Shown here: in pieces, positions 31,640 to 42,252 of the stretch
Numbering within the stretch: the stretch's first letter is position 1
Layout of the letters: every line of letters starts with the position of its first letter
Notes under the pieces: generated by a model
Told to the model about the DNA's origin: nothing
Seen by the model: only the letters and a program-made list of their open reading frames with translations
Databases searched by the model: none
Position numbers and translations under genes: made by a program
Source of the DNA: Phymatolithon calcareum
Taxonomy: Eukaryota; Rhodophyta; Florideophyceae; Hapalidiales
Reading direction: 5' to 3'
Length of the DNA: 64,000 nt
NCBI GenBank assembly: GCA_977006965.1
Contig: OZ345358.1
Coordinates: 558,001 to 622,000 of the forward strand

Positions 31640-32345
31640 CAATGAGTCGCGCAGACTCCCACATTCCGGGAGCAGACTGATTATTAGAGGATTTCACCAC
31701 TAGCAAGACAAGAAGAGTACGAAAAATGCTTTACTTGCCTACGAAAATACTGCCGTGGAAAAGCTGTCATTATGGGAGATCTGAACGCGAGACATAGACT
31801 TTAAGACCACAAGGGCAACTGGAGGGGCGACCAAAATTGAATCCTGGAAAGCTAAGTACGATTGGAGAATATGGACAGCGAGTATCACAACATTCGTGAC
31901 GAATCAAGGGCGGAGTAACATCACCATCTTTCTGACGAAGGCAGCGGAATAGGAGCTCCCATATGTTCAAAATGGATTTTGGGAAGGAAACACCTACCGA
32001 TACGAATGCGATTCCTGAACCACAAAATAAGTGCGGAGCAGAGACAAAATTCGTATCCAGAGCAGCAAAGAATTGTTCAGAACGAGCGGCGCAAGCCAAT
32101 TCGGAAATATCAGCATGGGCCCCAGATATGATAGAAAGACTGCGCGCTTGTAGCAAGGAAGACGAACTCAATGCATGGTACGATGTACTCTGTGCTAAGC
32201 TTGCAAAGCCTTGGACATCCAACAAGCCCAGGTCGGGACAATACAAGACTTTCTGGAATAGAGAGCTCGATCAATTAGCCAAGAAACGAACACGGCTATA
32301 CAAAAGGGTTAAAACTTTTAAGTCACTGACAATTGCAGACACTCG
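31640..32345 (+). mobile_element. LINE endonuclease/linker remnant
   Basis: Plus-strand translation gives YCRGKAVIMGDLNARH (about 31745-31790), the GDLNA catalytic block of an AP-type LINE endonuclease, in a frame with stops. It is followed by a linker (YKTFWNRELDQLAKKRTRLY, about 32240-32300) typical of the spacer before RT. The frame 31963-32433 covers the linker only. It directly abuts the right end of the gypsy element, so the gypsy may have inserted into this LINE; the left flank (22100-22213) was not clearly recognisable as its other half. Confidence 0.6.
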
Positions 32346-32840
32346 CTTAGTACCGATCCATTTGAACTGCATTTTTTGCTTCTTCTTCTTCTTACCGTCC
32401 GGAACACGTACAAGCACAAAATCACCAAATTAAAATTGGTGACTAACGATGTTCGTGTTTTTGCAGTATTCCTTGATTTGATTCACCCGATTCTTTGTAC
32501 CCCACTGAATCGTATTACACCAACAAAATAGAAACTCTTCCATAGACAAAATCCAGCCAAAACTTCTTGGCACTAGGAAAGTTGCCCCAAGCGTCAGCAG
32601 ATGCGTTGGTAGCAGTCAAATAAAAATCTACCTTTCTTCTTCTCCACCCGATTCTTTCTGACTTTTCCGTCACGTCTTTGTTCATGGTCTCAATTGAAGA
32701 CCGAAGTGCTTTAATCTCCAGTAATTGCATAGCCCTTGCCCTTTCAATACTTCTATTCTTTCCATTATATGTCGCGCAGTCAAGGACTAGATGTGTGCGC
32801 ATTGGTTTGATAACAGTTACGACTTGAAGTGGACTTCTCT
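32346..32840. other. Unassigned sequence
   Basis: T-rich and low-information sequence. A 95-codon minus-strand frame (32802-32515) is charged and possibly helical, but no family is recognised. Confidence 0.3.
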
Positions 32841-34600
32841 ATGTTACATCAGTGTTAGAACAGCCTCTCTAAAGTTCCGTTGACCCACGGGGATTATGCT
32901 TTCGCGAATGAGTGTCTGATTTTGTGAATATCCAAAGTGCCAGCTCTTATTCTGCTGTGTCCTCATTTGCAGCGACTGTTGGACAGAGCCATACATAGCA
33001 CAGCACATAGTCCTTGATAACGAAAAGGTATTTGTGTCCGGTAATACTTGGACCAATATACAAAAATCGAAACGAATTACTTCGTTGGGCGCATTTCCAT
33101 GTAGTACCGATGAAATTAGGCGTGGAATCTACTTACCGCTTTTCGATATGATTCAGTGTATGCACCGTTTCAAGTATTTCTTGCATTCATTAACAATTGA
33201 GCATCACCAAAACTTCTCTTTCGAAGCGCTACTTGTTGAGTCTAATCCTCTGTGTCCACCAGCACCGCATTGTACAACAGTCAGAAGTTTAAGCTGGTGT
33301 TCGATTGATTCATCTGGTATCCAAACTTGTTTGCTTAGATAAAACAGTTCTCCTTGCTTCTTTGCCGCTTTCTGCGGCTTTCATTTTTCAAATTGTCTCT
33401 GTCCGAGATTATCATTTGTGTTGATGGCCACACAAAACGTTCAATGAAAGGTAATTCCACGAGTTCGTTTTCCATCAGCTCATGATTTTCTTGCCTCTAT
33501 ACCCAGACAGCCACCATAGCAGAATGTCAGATTCAGCGTTTCGATCGCCCTCCACGTGATCAATTTTGTACGGGAACGCAGATAAGTAAACGGCTCATCT
33601 TTGAAATTTGCTGATCACGTGGCTGCTGATCGATTGTAATATTACCATGGAATAAAATGCAAGTAGCAGGTTTCTAAGATCATTGTATAGATGGATGTTT
33701 GCTTCCCCTGTGAGCATGTAGTCGAGTTTCTGGAAAAACTTTAAAATTCTATAGGCTTCCTTCTCGAATGTGCTCCATTCTTCTTGTTTTCTATTTTATA
33801 ATTCAAGTTTATTTAAAAGCCCCACAGACTTTCGAAGATATGGGCAAGGCTTCCTCTGATGCTACCTACCTTTATGCAGCTCACGAAACGCCCACCAGAA
33901 TAGCGTACGGGAAAACTTAGGATTCAAGGTAATTCTTTCTCAGTCTTCTACGGGGTTGTCCATCCTTCTTGTGCTCTCTTGAACAATGTACTAAGCAATG
34001 CCAACGGTTCATGCCTTTGCAGCATTATGCCCTTGGTCAGTTCACTCTCATCACATTGCGTGGCCGCGGAAGTCCAATGAGCATCCGAAGCATCTAAAAA
34101 TATACAGATCGCTATGCCATAGTCTCCGTGCGATAGCTTTACCACATTTCGAGGAGTTTCTGGCAACGATTTGAATGAATGTTCATGCTCCGATCCCCAC
34201 CCAGCTGCCCCGCGAAAATTATTAAATTGCTTTCTTTTTCGCGACCTCTGCTTTGGCGAAAGCAGTTTCGAGAATATTTCGTAGAGCTTCACTTGGATGT
34301 GCAAATCCGGTATACTTGAAGCCATCCACTGGACGAAGTGTAAGTAGCTTGGACATATATATAAACGTGAAATCGCGTTCATCCGCTGTCTATCGCGTCT
34401 GGTTGCTTATCACTGGCGTGGTGCCGGGATTCAATACGACTTTCACCGGCTCGACCGTAGCAGGCAGGTGATTTCCAAGGCGTTATCTGAAAACATCTCG
34501 ATACGTTTCTAGCATCCCGCTTAACGTCTCCTGCCCAGATTCTGTCAGCCCTGCTTCCACTTCATTCGTTACTATATCGGCCAGGGCTTCTTTCATTTCT
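32841..34600 (-). mobile_element. Second gypsy-type pol remnant (RNase H and integrase)
   Basis: Reading on the minus strand with many stops, there is an RNase H start (CIFLDASDAHW, about 34090), its continuation (STFEKEAYRILKFFQKLDYM, about 33770-33710), then an integrase-like block with LYIGPSITGHKYLFVIKDYV and WLCPTVAANEDTA (about 33060-32960). The wording (FLDASDAHW, FxYLYxGPS) resembles a different gypsy lineage from the one at 22-31 kb. The frame 34382-33948 is its longest open piece. A family A LINE tail interrupts the RNase H coding sequence at 33788-33958. Confidence 0.7.
33788..33958 (-). mobile_element. 171-bp family A LINE tail inside gypsy RNase H
   Basis: Flanked by TCCATTCTTCTTGT (33774-33787) and TCCATCCTTCTTGT (33959-33972), a 14-bp target duplication with one mismatch. 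The host RNase H reads WTTP before it and STFEKEAYRIL after it, so the insertion point is confirmed by the host protein. Confidence 0.87.
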
Positions 34601-35196
34601 TCCATGATATCGATACCCAAAATGAGTCACTCTTCATCACTGTCAGATCCGTCATCATAATCATAAGTTGCATCTCGCAATGATATACTCCATCTGACAT
34701 AATTCTCGCAATAGATCCTTCAAGATATTTTTTGTTTGTTTTAATGCGTGATATTCGAGCTACACTAAGGTACCTCACAACTAGGGGCCCTCTAAGATGT
34801 GCACGCGCAGGATCCATTCTGGGTACTCGCGTAGCTGCTTCCCGCCCGTACTGAGGCACACCGCTACACTGCGAAATCCGTGTAACATTCCCGGAACGTA
34901 ATTAAACTCTTGCCTGTGAGAGGACTCGAACTGGTGACCTCACATTCCTTTCTGCATCATACCGAAACATGCGCACAGGTGCTCGGAGGCAGTTTTACCA
35001 CCTTCAAGATATTGCTTTTCATCTATCAGATCATTAGCTTGGACACCTCCTTTATGTCGGTCACATGCTGCTCCAAGGACGCCTTTTGTATCCAGTCCAA
35101 GTGCTTCGAGTATTGGTCGCCCCAGTAGAGGCTCCTTAACCTTTTGATTTGCAACCTGCCATATCTATTCTCTTATTGGTAACCCGCCCTTCAAAG
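34601..35196. other. Unassigned sequence with a tRNA-like B box
   Basis: No gene is visible. On the minus strand, 34920-34945 reads CACCAGTTCGAGTCCTCTC, close to a tRNA T-arm (B box), but the T stem and anticodon arm do not fold well. This is at best a tRNA-derived relic. Confidence 0.25.
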
Positions 35197-35370
35197 GGGA
35201 TATATGTTGATTTATTTTAAAAGTACCCAAGACCTCACTTTGAGTAACGGGGCAGCTTCTCAATTGCTTCTAACTTACCGCATTCTTTTTTCCTAACATT
35301 TCCTTGATTCGAGCTGCCCTTCAAAAGGGTAACGGGAAGTCTAGTCTCTTGTACGCATGGATTTTTTTGC
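35197..35370 (-). mobile_element. Family B retroposon tail
   Basis: The minus-strand 3' end, TTTTAAAATAAATCAACATA followed by TATCCCC, and the preceding CCCGTTACTC-AAAGTGAGG match the other family B tails (54360-54411 and 12770-12830). Target duplication not resolved. Confidence 0.7.
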
Positions 35371-36359
35371 AACTGTTTAGTTGCTTATTTCAAAGCCCTC
35401 ATTAACACTCTTAAAAATGTACGGAGCATCTTTTCGTAACTTGTTCATTCTAGTGTATCCCCTGATCCATAATACACGGACTCGTCGCTCCCCATATTGT
35501 CAACTTGTACGATTGGTGCAACAGCTTTACATTTTTGCACTTTCTGAGATCGTTTATGATGCCCGGTATGTTTTGGTGGTACTTTTGAAGCATAGTTTCC
35601 TTTTTAGTTTCTTCATGACTTTACTCCGGGATTCACAATCTTCTTGCAAGTATCCATTACCCATCTGGGGCAGCTTTGTCTCATGATGTCCACTACGAGA
35701 CATTTCATTTGTTCTTTAACGCCAGTTCTCCTTTTTGTATTTCGCTGGTCTCGAAAGGACAGGGCATCACGGCTGACTATATCGAGCGCCATTGTGGAGA
35801 AAATAAATAATGAGTGAGTACTTTAGAATCACAGTGGAAAAATCCAATTTTGAGCTGGTTGTGCTGCAACGCATTTTACCATCATCGAAGGTGGGTGATG
35901 TGCAGGGGTGGTGCGCAATCCATTGCTATTGTAATTAATTGCAATTCGTAGCAATTCGACCCAAATTGGGTTCTCATGAAGAATTGCAATTCGAATTGCT
36001 GGTAGGTTGTACGAGAGTGCATAGTTCAACAAGTGCAGAGTTGTCGGAAATAACGATCACTTCAAATGTATCATGCGTAGTACGTGGTAATTAGTTGTCC
36101 GTAGCATCTAATTTTATTATATAACTCGGGCCAGTATAAGCGTTCACCGGGGGAGAGGTAACCTAATCCGTCATCACTTTTGCGCGCGTCGTCCCCGCAC
36201 CGTGGGTCGTTCGGTCCTAGAATGATGCTGCCATAAACAAGCATCGTTCCGTACACGTGGGTGGTCACCTCCCGCGGGCAACACCACCTACGCTGCACAG
36301 CCCATCGATCTGCAACCCTCGCCGTCTTCGGCCCGCCCCATCGCCACGCCACCGATCTG

Positions 36360-36770
36360 CCACCACATCAGTCCGCTTCCGTCAATGCTCGTGCACGCCC
36401 GCGCCAGTATGTCTCTGCCGCCATCGCCCTCCGCTTCCGTCACTGCTCGTCCGCACCCCTGATGCCATCGCCATGCTGCCACGCCGACACGCCGCCACAC
36501 CGCCCACAACGGCACCAGGCCGCCGTCCGCTTCCAGTACTGTTCGTCCCCGCCCCCCCTCACGCCACCGACCTGCCGTCATTTCCATCTGCTTCTGTCAC
36601 TGCTCGTCCCCGTCCACGCTGCCGCCGACGCACCGCCGCCCGCTTCCGTCACTGCTCCAACATGCTGCCACCGCCACACCACCAATCTGCCACAAATATG
36701 TTCGCTTTTGTCACTGCTGGTGCCCGGCCCAGCTGCCGTCGCCACTACTTCTCTTGGCGGTTGCCGGCAC
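36360..36770. repeat. Decayed GC-rich minisatellite inside the hAT element
   Basis: The motif CCGCTTCCGTCACTGCTCGT or close variants starts near 36371, 36440, 36527, 36587, 36642 and 36707, giving irregular units of about 55-90 bp. Long Pro/Arg/His frames on both strands here follow from this composition and are not genes. Confidence 0.7.
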
Positions 36771-36834
36771 CACCCATAAGAAAGAAAATATCGCTCCCGG
36801 CCGTCCGTGTGTGCCGCCGGCACCTCTGACATGA

Positions 36835-37190
36835 AAAATACGGTACCGGGCGGCTGCCGCCGCCGCCATCCGGTCAAAAAATATGGCGCTCGGCGGCTGT
36901 TGTCGCCAGACCCGAACAGAAAAGCTGCTTTCAGTGTGTACCGCGGGTCCCCCGGCACGGGCGACTTCGCCCGCTACCCACGCCCGCAAAATATGGCACC
37001 GGGCGGTTCCTGGTCCAGCCAGACGCAGCCACCTTGGACGAGAAAAATGCTTTCCCTGCCGCCCCTGCTATCACCCGGAAAGAAACAGTTCTGGTCCCGC
37101 CGTGTGCCGCCGCCGCCACGCCTGCCGCGAACAACGTGGCAACGGAAATTGTTGGGACGTGAGACCAAGCCAGGTTTTAGGAAAGCGGTT
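36835..37190. repeat. GC-rich imperfect repeat tract
   Basis: Variants of AAAATATGGC-x-C-x-GGGCGG occur near 36834, 36876 and 36990, with GCCGCCGCC runs. No coding sequence is credible here. Confidence 0.5.
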
Positions 37191-37807
37191 TAATTCTGAA
37201 GAGCAAAGTGCTAGATTACTCTTTAGATTCGAAAGGATACACGTTCATGCGTTTGCAGAGATTCTAAATAAATGTCATGAACAGTTCTCATCAACGACAA
37301 TGACGCTATCGGCATTACGTTCCTGAGAACAACTGTCAACATACTCGACGTCGACAGAAAAAATAACCACTAGAAACTCACAGACCCGCTCACGGTCAGG
37401 AGTTGGAACTCGGAATTTCTCTCGGAGCAGAGCTTTTGGGTTAACTGAATCGCGACCGTACTTTGCAACCAGCTCGGGCATACTTTGAACATATCTCAGA
37501 CCATTCACAGCCTGTTCGTTCACAATAGTACTGATTATGAAGCGAAAGAGAAGTAGCTGAGTTGAAAAAGAAAATCTCCAAATAACATATTGGACACTCT
37601 GATCAGAAAAACAGCTCCGATTCGGGGCTTTCAGCTCCGGAAAGTCAAAAATCTACCGACGTTTTAGAAATCAGCCGGTGCGCTTCAGCATAGCAAAAAC
37701 ACCTCCAATTTGGTGTTTTCAGTACTTGAAAAGCTGAAATCGACGCAATTTTTGACATTTCGCCCCGGTGTTCTCACTAGAGGCCTGGGCACTGGGAGCG
37801 AGCTGTA

Positions 37808-38383
37808 TTGAAGTCTTCAGCAAAGTGCCACGATGAAATAGAACAGAAGTGTGATGCAGACGGCGGGGACGATTGCTCGGTAGAGAGGAAGGCTGGCAGT
37901 CGCGTGGGTGGCAACCAGGGGCAAACACCGAAACAAGGACAGTGTCACCTGGCGAAAGCACACAAAGCCGAAGAGGCTGGCGTCAAGAGTATCAGGAACG
38001 ATGGAAAACGGCAGCAATCGGCAGTGATGAATAGTGCAAGCGGGGACGTTGATCGCACAGTGCCGCTGTGCACTGCATTAACTAAAGCTGCAACAGATTT
38101 AAGGGATGTAAACAGGACCGTGACGCTGCGGTGGGGTGCAAACTCCGAAAGGGACTGTGTCGCTGAGCGAAACCACACAGATCGGAGGTGTCTGCTCGTC
38201 AAGAGTAGCGGTAACGATGGTAAGAAGCGGCGTGATGCGATAAGGATTGCAACCGTGGATGTAGATCGTCCAGTGCCGCTGTGCGCTGCCAAGCTTATAA
38301 CAGAAACGATTTCACGGAACGAAAAAGAGATGAAGATCGGATTGCGGTGGCCAAGGATATCTGCGGCAGCGGCAACGGGATGA
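37808..38383 (+). repeat. Degenerate tandem repeat with a spurious 191-codon frame
   Basis: The open frame contains two related blocks, one with KSIRNDGKRQQSA...DVDRTVPLCTA and another with KSSGNDGKKRRDA...DVDRPVPLCAA, about 85 residues apart. The DNA repeat unit is thus about 250 bp. Absence of a domain and location inside a transposon argue against a host gene. Confidence 0.5.
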
Positions 38384-38480
38384 AGATCAGGTTGCGGTGG
38401 CCAAGGATATCTGCGGCAGCGGCAACGGGATGAAAATCAAGTTGGGGTAGGCGACGATAGCTGCGGCAGGCGGCAGGCAG
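38329..38480. repeat. 50-bp tandem repeat
   Basis: Two near-identical copies of a 50-52 bp unit (GATGAAGATC...GGCCAAGGATATCTGCGGC) and a degenerate third follow one another from 38329. Confidence 0.85.
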
Positions 38481-38672
38481 CAGGCAACGGCGGGCGGCGG
38501 CGATGTGACATAATATGACCGGAGGAGGTGACTTGACATGATAGGGCATGATGTGGCAAGTAATACACGTGTGCTCAACGAGACGTGTTCACTGCACCTT
38601 CGGATGGGGACCCAATGGCCCACCGTGCGGGGCCGGCGCTCGGAAAAGTGTTGACAGTTAAGTTTACCTCCG

Positions 38673-38742
38673 GGGGAGCACGGCACCATTTTTGCCCAAA
38701 TCATCTAAATAACTATCGGGCCAAAATATTGCCGTGCTCCCC
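38673..38742. repeat. Dispersed hairpin element, copy 2
   Basis: Arms 38673-38697 and 38718-38742 (GGGGAGCACGGC... and complement, a few mismatches) with a 20-nt loop similar to the hairpin at 15183-15250. Confidence 0.72.
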
Positions 38743-38745
38743 TAG

Positions 38746-38775
38746 ATTTTACGTACCGAATTCGGTACGTAAAAT
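38746..38775. repeat. Perfect 30-bp palindrome
   Basis: ATTTTACGTACCGAA followed directly by its complement. Immediately after the hairpin at 38673-38742. Confidence 0.88.
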
Positions 38776-38798
38776 TCTACGTACAGTTATCACGTTCC

Positions 38799-38884
38799 TG
38801 AATTCAACCATCCATGTGATCGTTCTGTTGTAGTGGTCTTCGTAGACCACTACAACAGAACGATCACATGGATGGTTGAATTCA
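38799..38884. repeat. Perfect hairpin with 41-bp arms
   Basis: Arms 38799-38839 and 38844-38884 are exact complements with a 4-nt loop (TCGT). Read as RNA it would be a near-perfect 41-bp duplex. Confidence 0.92.
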
Positions 38885-39036
38885 TTCACCCGTTCAAGTA
38901 TAACGGTATGGGTGTCTAGAGTGCCGTTTCTGAAAAGAGCGATAGAAGAGTCAATAAAAAAATTAAGTCGTACATTTATCCAAAGCACACTACCAGACCC
39001 ACTCGACAATACCTAAACAAATTTTACTCTTCCAAC

Positions 39037-40842
39037 CATGGCACTACCTATTCCGAAACCGAAGCCGAAACAAGTTGTGCAGCATCTAATGCAACTCCTT
39101 CGCGAACAGCCTCGAAATATCCATTCACGTCAATCAGGTCGAACACGAGGAAATGTGATGATTTGCGTCTACCTCTGTCCCAAGGGCGATCAATGCACTT
39201 AAAGAAGCGACTTTTGTTTCGAGAAGGTACTGGTTTTTCGAATCCGTACAGTCCCCTGAAGCGTTGCATCGGTGGTGGCCGTGAGGATCATCTTCTGGAA
39301 GTGTACCATGCTACGAGAGATCGTAATCTGCGCTCCGGAACTTCATTCAGTTTCAAGACTCCTATTGCTATGAAGCTCACCGAACGTGAGATGGTGATGG
39401 ATAGCTATCTGTGATTCATCATATTCATGTCATTGCCGATCAGTTTCGTCACCGACGGAGAAGTTCGTACGTTCTCGAAGCACGACCAAGTCTTTTGCAA
39501 GACTAAGTTTAAGAAGGTGTTGTTTGTGCTAGTGTAACTCGTTGAACGGCGTATCTCTGGTGAACTGAAATAAAGTAGAGGTGCGCTTATGCACGATACA
39601 TGGACTCATAATGGGATTCATTATGTGGGGATGTTTGCTTCCTACTGCCGAAAAGTGAAACTGATTTCCAATGGAGCAGTTGTCGAAGAAGAACCAGTCG
39701 CCCCTTTGATCGCTGTAAGCCCTATGGGCCAAGTACGTGATGAAGACTATGAACTCATCTCCGATGCTTCACCTGAAGTTACTTCGTTTTCAGCTGAAGC
39801 ATATGTTCGTTTCTTCAAAGAAATAATGCACGATCTGTACAAGATCGATGTTCATCAATGGACGGTCTGTCAGATTACAGTCAACTGCAATGTCAACAAG
39901 CTGATCGCAAGATTGACGGAGATTCCTAATGTTGGTTGTGCAAGTCACAAGATGCACCTAGAGGTACGCCGTATGATTTACAAACACGAGGAGCTATTGT
40001 CCACCATCGACTTGGTGCATGAAGTGATGAAATCCTGCCGTAGGAAGCTCATGAACCGAGCCAAACTCCGTAATTTGTGCGATATCAGTCCCGTGATGAA
40101 CAACACAACGAGATGGTCGACTAAATTTGCTATGCTCGAAAAATTCACCAAAATCCGAAGCTCTTTGATCGCAACAGCTGATTCAGAAGATGCCGAACTC
40201 GTAATCGATCGTCGAGTTGCTTTCAAGAATCAGGTTACCAAGTTTGCCAAACAGCTCGGTGAAATCAACATTGTCATTTTGGAGCTGCAGAGAAAAGGAA
40301 TCACCTTATCAAATGCTCGGCTGGCTCTCCATGAGTTACTCGAAGGGATACGAATGCTCAAATCTAATCCGGAATCTCCACTTTACCAATGCCAGCTGGG
40401 TAGCTACTACATTGCCCCTGATTCTCAAATTACTCAAAATTCGACATTTGAATCAGGTGTGGTGAAAATTCAACGTGGGGAGGCCAAGACCATGTCTGAC
40501 GACGAAAAACAAGCATGCAAAGGGCTGCTACTGCGACAGACAGAAAACGGGCCTGAAAATGATACGCTTGAACCGGAGGAACCGATAAATATGGTTCAAC
40601 GCCTCAAGGAAAGGAAGACGAATGTCAGATTACCCGGGGCACGGAGTTACATGAACACCGATTTCATATTAGGGTCGGTTGCCGAGGTGGAGTGTCTTTG
40701 GTGCATGGCTAAGTATATTTTTCCTGATCACAGGAAACGTTCGTCTCCTATTTTGTTCGAGGCGATGCTTTTCCTCAAAGTCAACTGCTCTTACTGGGAT
40801 GAGCAAACTGTGAAGGAAGCTATGTCAAGCGTTGTCAACTAG
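39037..40842 (+). pseudogene. hAT transposase, frame-broken
   Basis: The protein starts MALPIPKPKPKQVVQHLMQ at 39037. After frame breaks it shows a BED-finger-like piece (FREGTGFSNPYSPLKRCIG, about 39218), then SFVTDGEVRTFSKHD (about 39447), and then a 417-codon open frame (39589-40842). That frame carries CASHKMHLEVRRM, NNTTRWSTKFAMLEKF and a C-terminal dimerisation region (EVECLWCMAKYIFPDHRKRS, LFEAMLFLKVN). This order matches hAT transposases of the type common in oomycetes and algae. Stops or frameshifts near 39178, 39414 and 39537 inactivate it. Confidence 0.85.
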
Positions 40843-41205
40843 AGTGTTGAACAGGCTATCACAGAAAATGAAAGTTTCGTACACCTAGGAGAAGAGGCAT
40901 GAATAAACAATTAACTTGACTATTGCGGGAAGCATTCAAATTGCAATCCGAATTGCTGTCTAACCGTAGTGAGCAATTGAATTGTTTAATTGCACGACAA
41001 ACAGCAATGTCGAGCTATGAGATTGGCACCACCCCTGGTGATGTGGAAGAGGAGTGCAAACGACTCACGCGTGCACTTGTTAGTAGAAAGACGAATCAAG
41101 GAGGTCATGAGTGACCAGCCAAAGGTACATTATAATTCCGTTCGAAAAGAGAGCCCTATTACTCCTTAGTGAGGTGCTGGGAGCTTTTAAATAAATCCTT
41201 ACATG

Positions 41206-42252
41206 TCCTTACCCGGTCTCATACACTGATTATTCTTTTGAACTGGCCACGGTCATGGTCCTGCCGCCTTCTGAGGCGCGTACACATTGATCTGGGGAAT
41301 GTTTTTGTCGATGATGGAATCCATAGTCGGCGTTTCCCCATCCTTGACGTCGACGTCATATGTTTTGACTGCAAGTGTGAATATTGTTGCCCTCCATCAA
41401 AAAGCTGCTTACTGACAGAAGAATGCACAAAATTTTTCTGCTACTCACAAGGCTGCCTGAAGAAGTTTATGGTTCACACTACCAGAAGTCAGAGGCCGAA
41501 GTTTCGGACGCATAGCTTGCAGAGCGGAAAATTGGTTCTACCTTGATTTCTACAATTTCAAGGAACGCAGGAGAGCGTTTATCAAACTATCGAAGCAGGG
41601 ACGAAGACGAATGTCCTACGCGTCGAAGAGTAAAGGCACAAAATGACCACTTTTAAAACACGGTTAGACCGAAGCATCGTTCGGCCGCACGACGACAACC
41701 CGTTTCAACGAGTGTCCTGGATTTTGTCATACCCAGCTCGTAGCCCGCAGTAGTGAGCATGACAGCCGGTCCAGCGGCGACCAACACCGAACATACAGTA
41801 AATCCAATGTATCGAAAGATCCCGAGCTCAGGATCATAACACCTACCTACTGGCGAGCTCGCGCTCGGCAACAGCAAGAAACCAAGATGCATCCGTGTAA
41901 CATCTGTCTCCGTCCGCTCGACCGCATCGAGTGATGGTCTCTTGTGTTCTCCCACCCTCCCGTCCCCTTTTGTTAGTGTAGATTAGTTCAGGGATGCGAA
42001 AGTGCAGGGTTTGACCAGGTCGAACTCTGGATGGAGCTCTTCAGATGCGCTGGGTCAGGCTTGGCAGCATTACGCGATTTCCTCGAAGAGTCCACCCGCT
42101 GACTGCACATTACCGACGAAGCTTTATTGCGTTCACTAAAGTTGTGAAGTTCTGGCATCTAGCGGAGATCGAGATAAAGCATCGTTCTCACGTCGAAGGT
42201 CCATTTATTCTACAGTCCATTTTGTACAAGAACACAACAAAACATCAGTTCT
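41206..42252. other. Intergenic region downstream of the serpin
   Basis: No supported gene. A 100-codon minus-strand frame (41955-41653) has one hydrophobic segment (FTVCSVLVAAGPAVMLTTAG), but nothing else recommends it. AATAAA on the minus strand at 42210-42205 lies 43 bp after the serpin stop and is a good poly(A) signal. Confidence 0.45.

Larger units (their letters stand above)
35903..41037 (+). mobile_element. hAT transposon with 8-bp target duplication
   Basis: A 5,135-bp element. The left end is CAGGGGTGGTGCGCAATC and the right end, reverse-complemented, is CAGGGGTGGTGCCAATC. It is flanked by the 8-bp direct repeat GTGATGTG (35895-35902 and 41038-41045). Subterminal ATTGCAATTC-like repeats lie inside both ends. 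It carries a decayed hAT transposase at 39037-40842 and, in its left half, GC-rich minisatellites, tandem repeats and palindromes. 8-bp duplication, CAGGG ends and transposase all agree with the hAT superfamily. Confidence 0.93.
35800..41205 (+). mobile_element. Family B tail split by the hAT element
   Basis: The left piece (about 35800-35902) ends FELVVLQRILPSSKVGDV. The right piece (41038-41205) continues VEEECKRLTRALVSRK and ends GGGAGCTTTTAAATAAATCC. Joined across one copy of GTGATGTG, they align with the ITAVIELVALQRALASSKV...FECKRLTG segment of the units at 11.8 and 12.8 kb. The 35903-41037 interval is the inserted hAT transposon. Confidence 0.85.

Noticed and set aside
34915-34995. tRNA-like sequence on the minus strand (AGTTCGAGTCC B box)
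   Set aside because: The T stem does not pair and the anticodon loop lacks the conserved U33, so it is not a credible tRNA gene; at best a relic.
36257-36989. Several long overlapping frames rich in Pro, His, Arg or Gly, Trp
   Set aside because: They are produced by GC-rich repeats inside the hAT transposon, occur on both strands at once and lack any domain.
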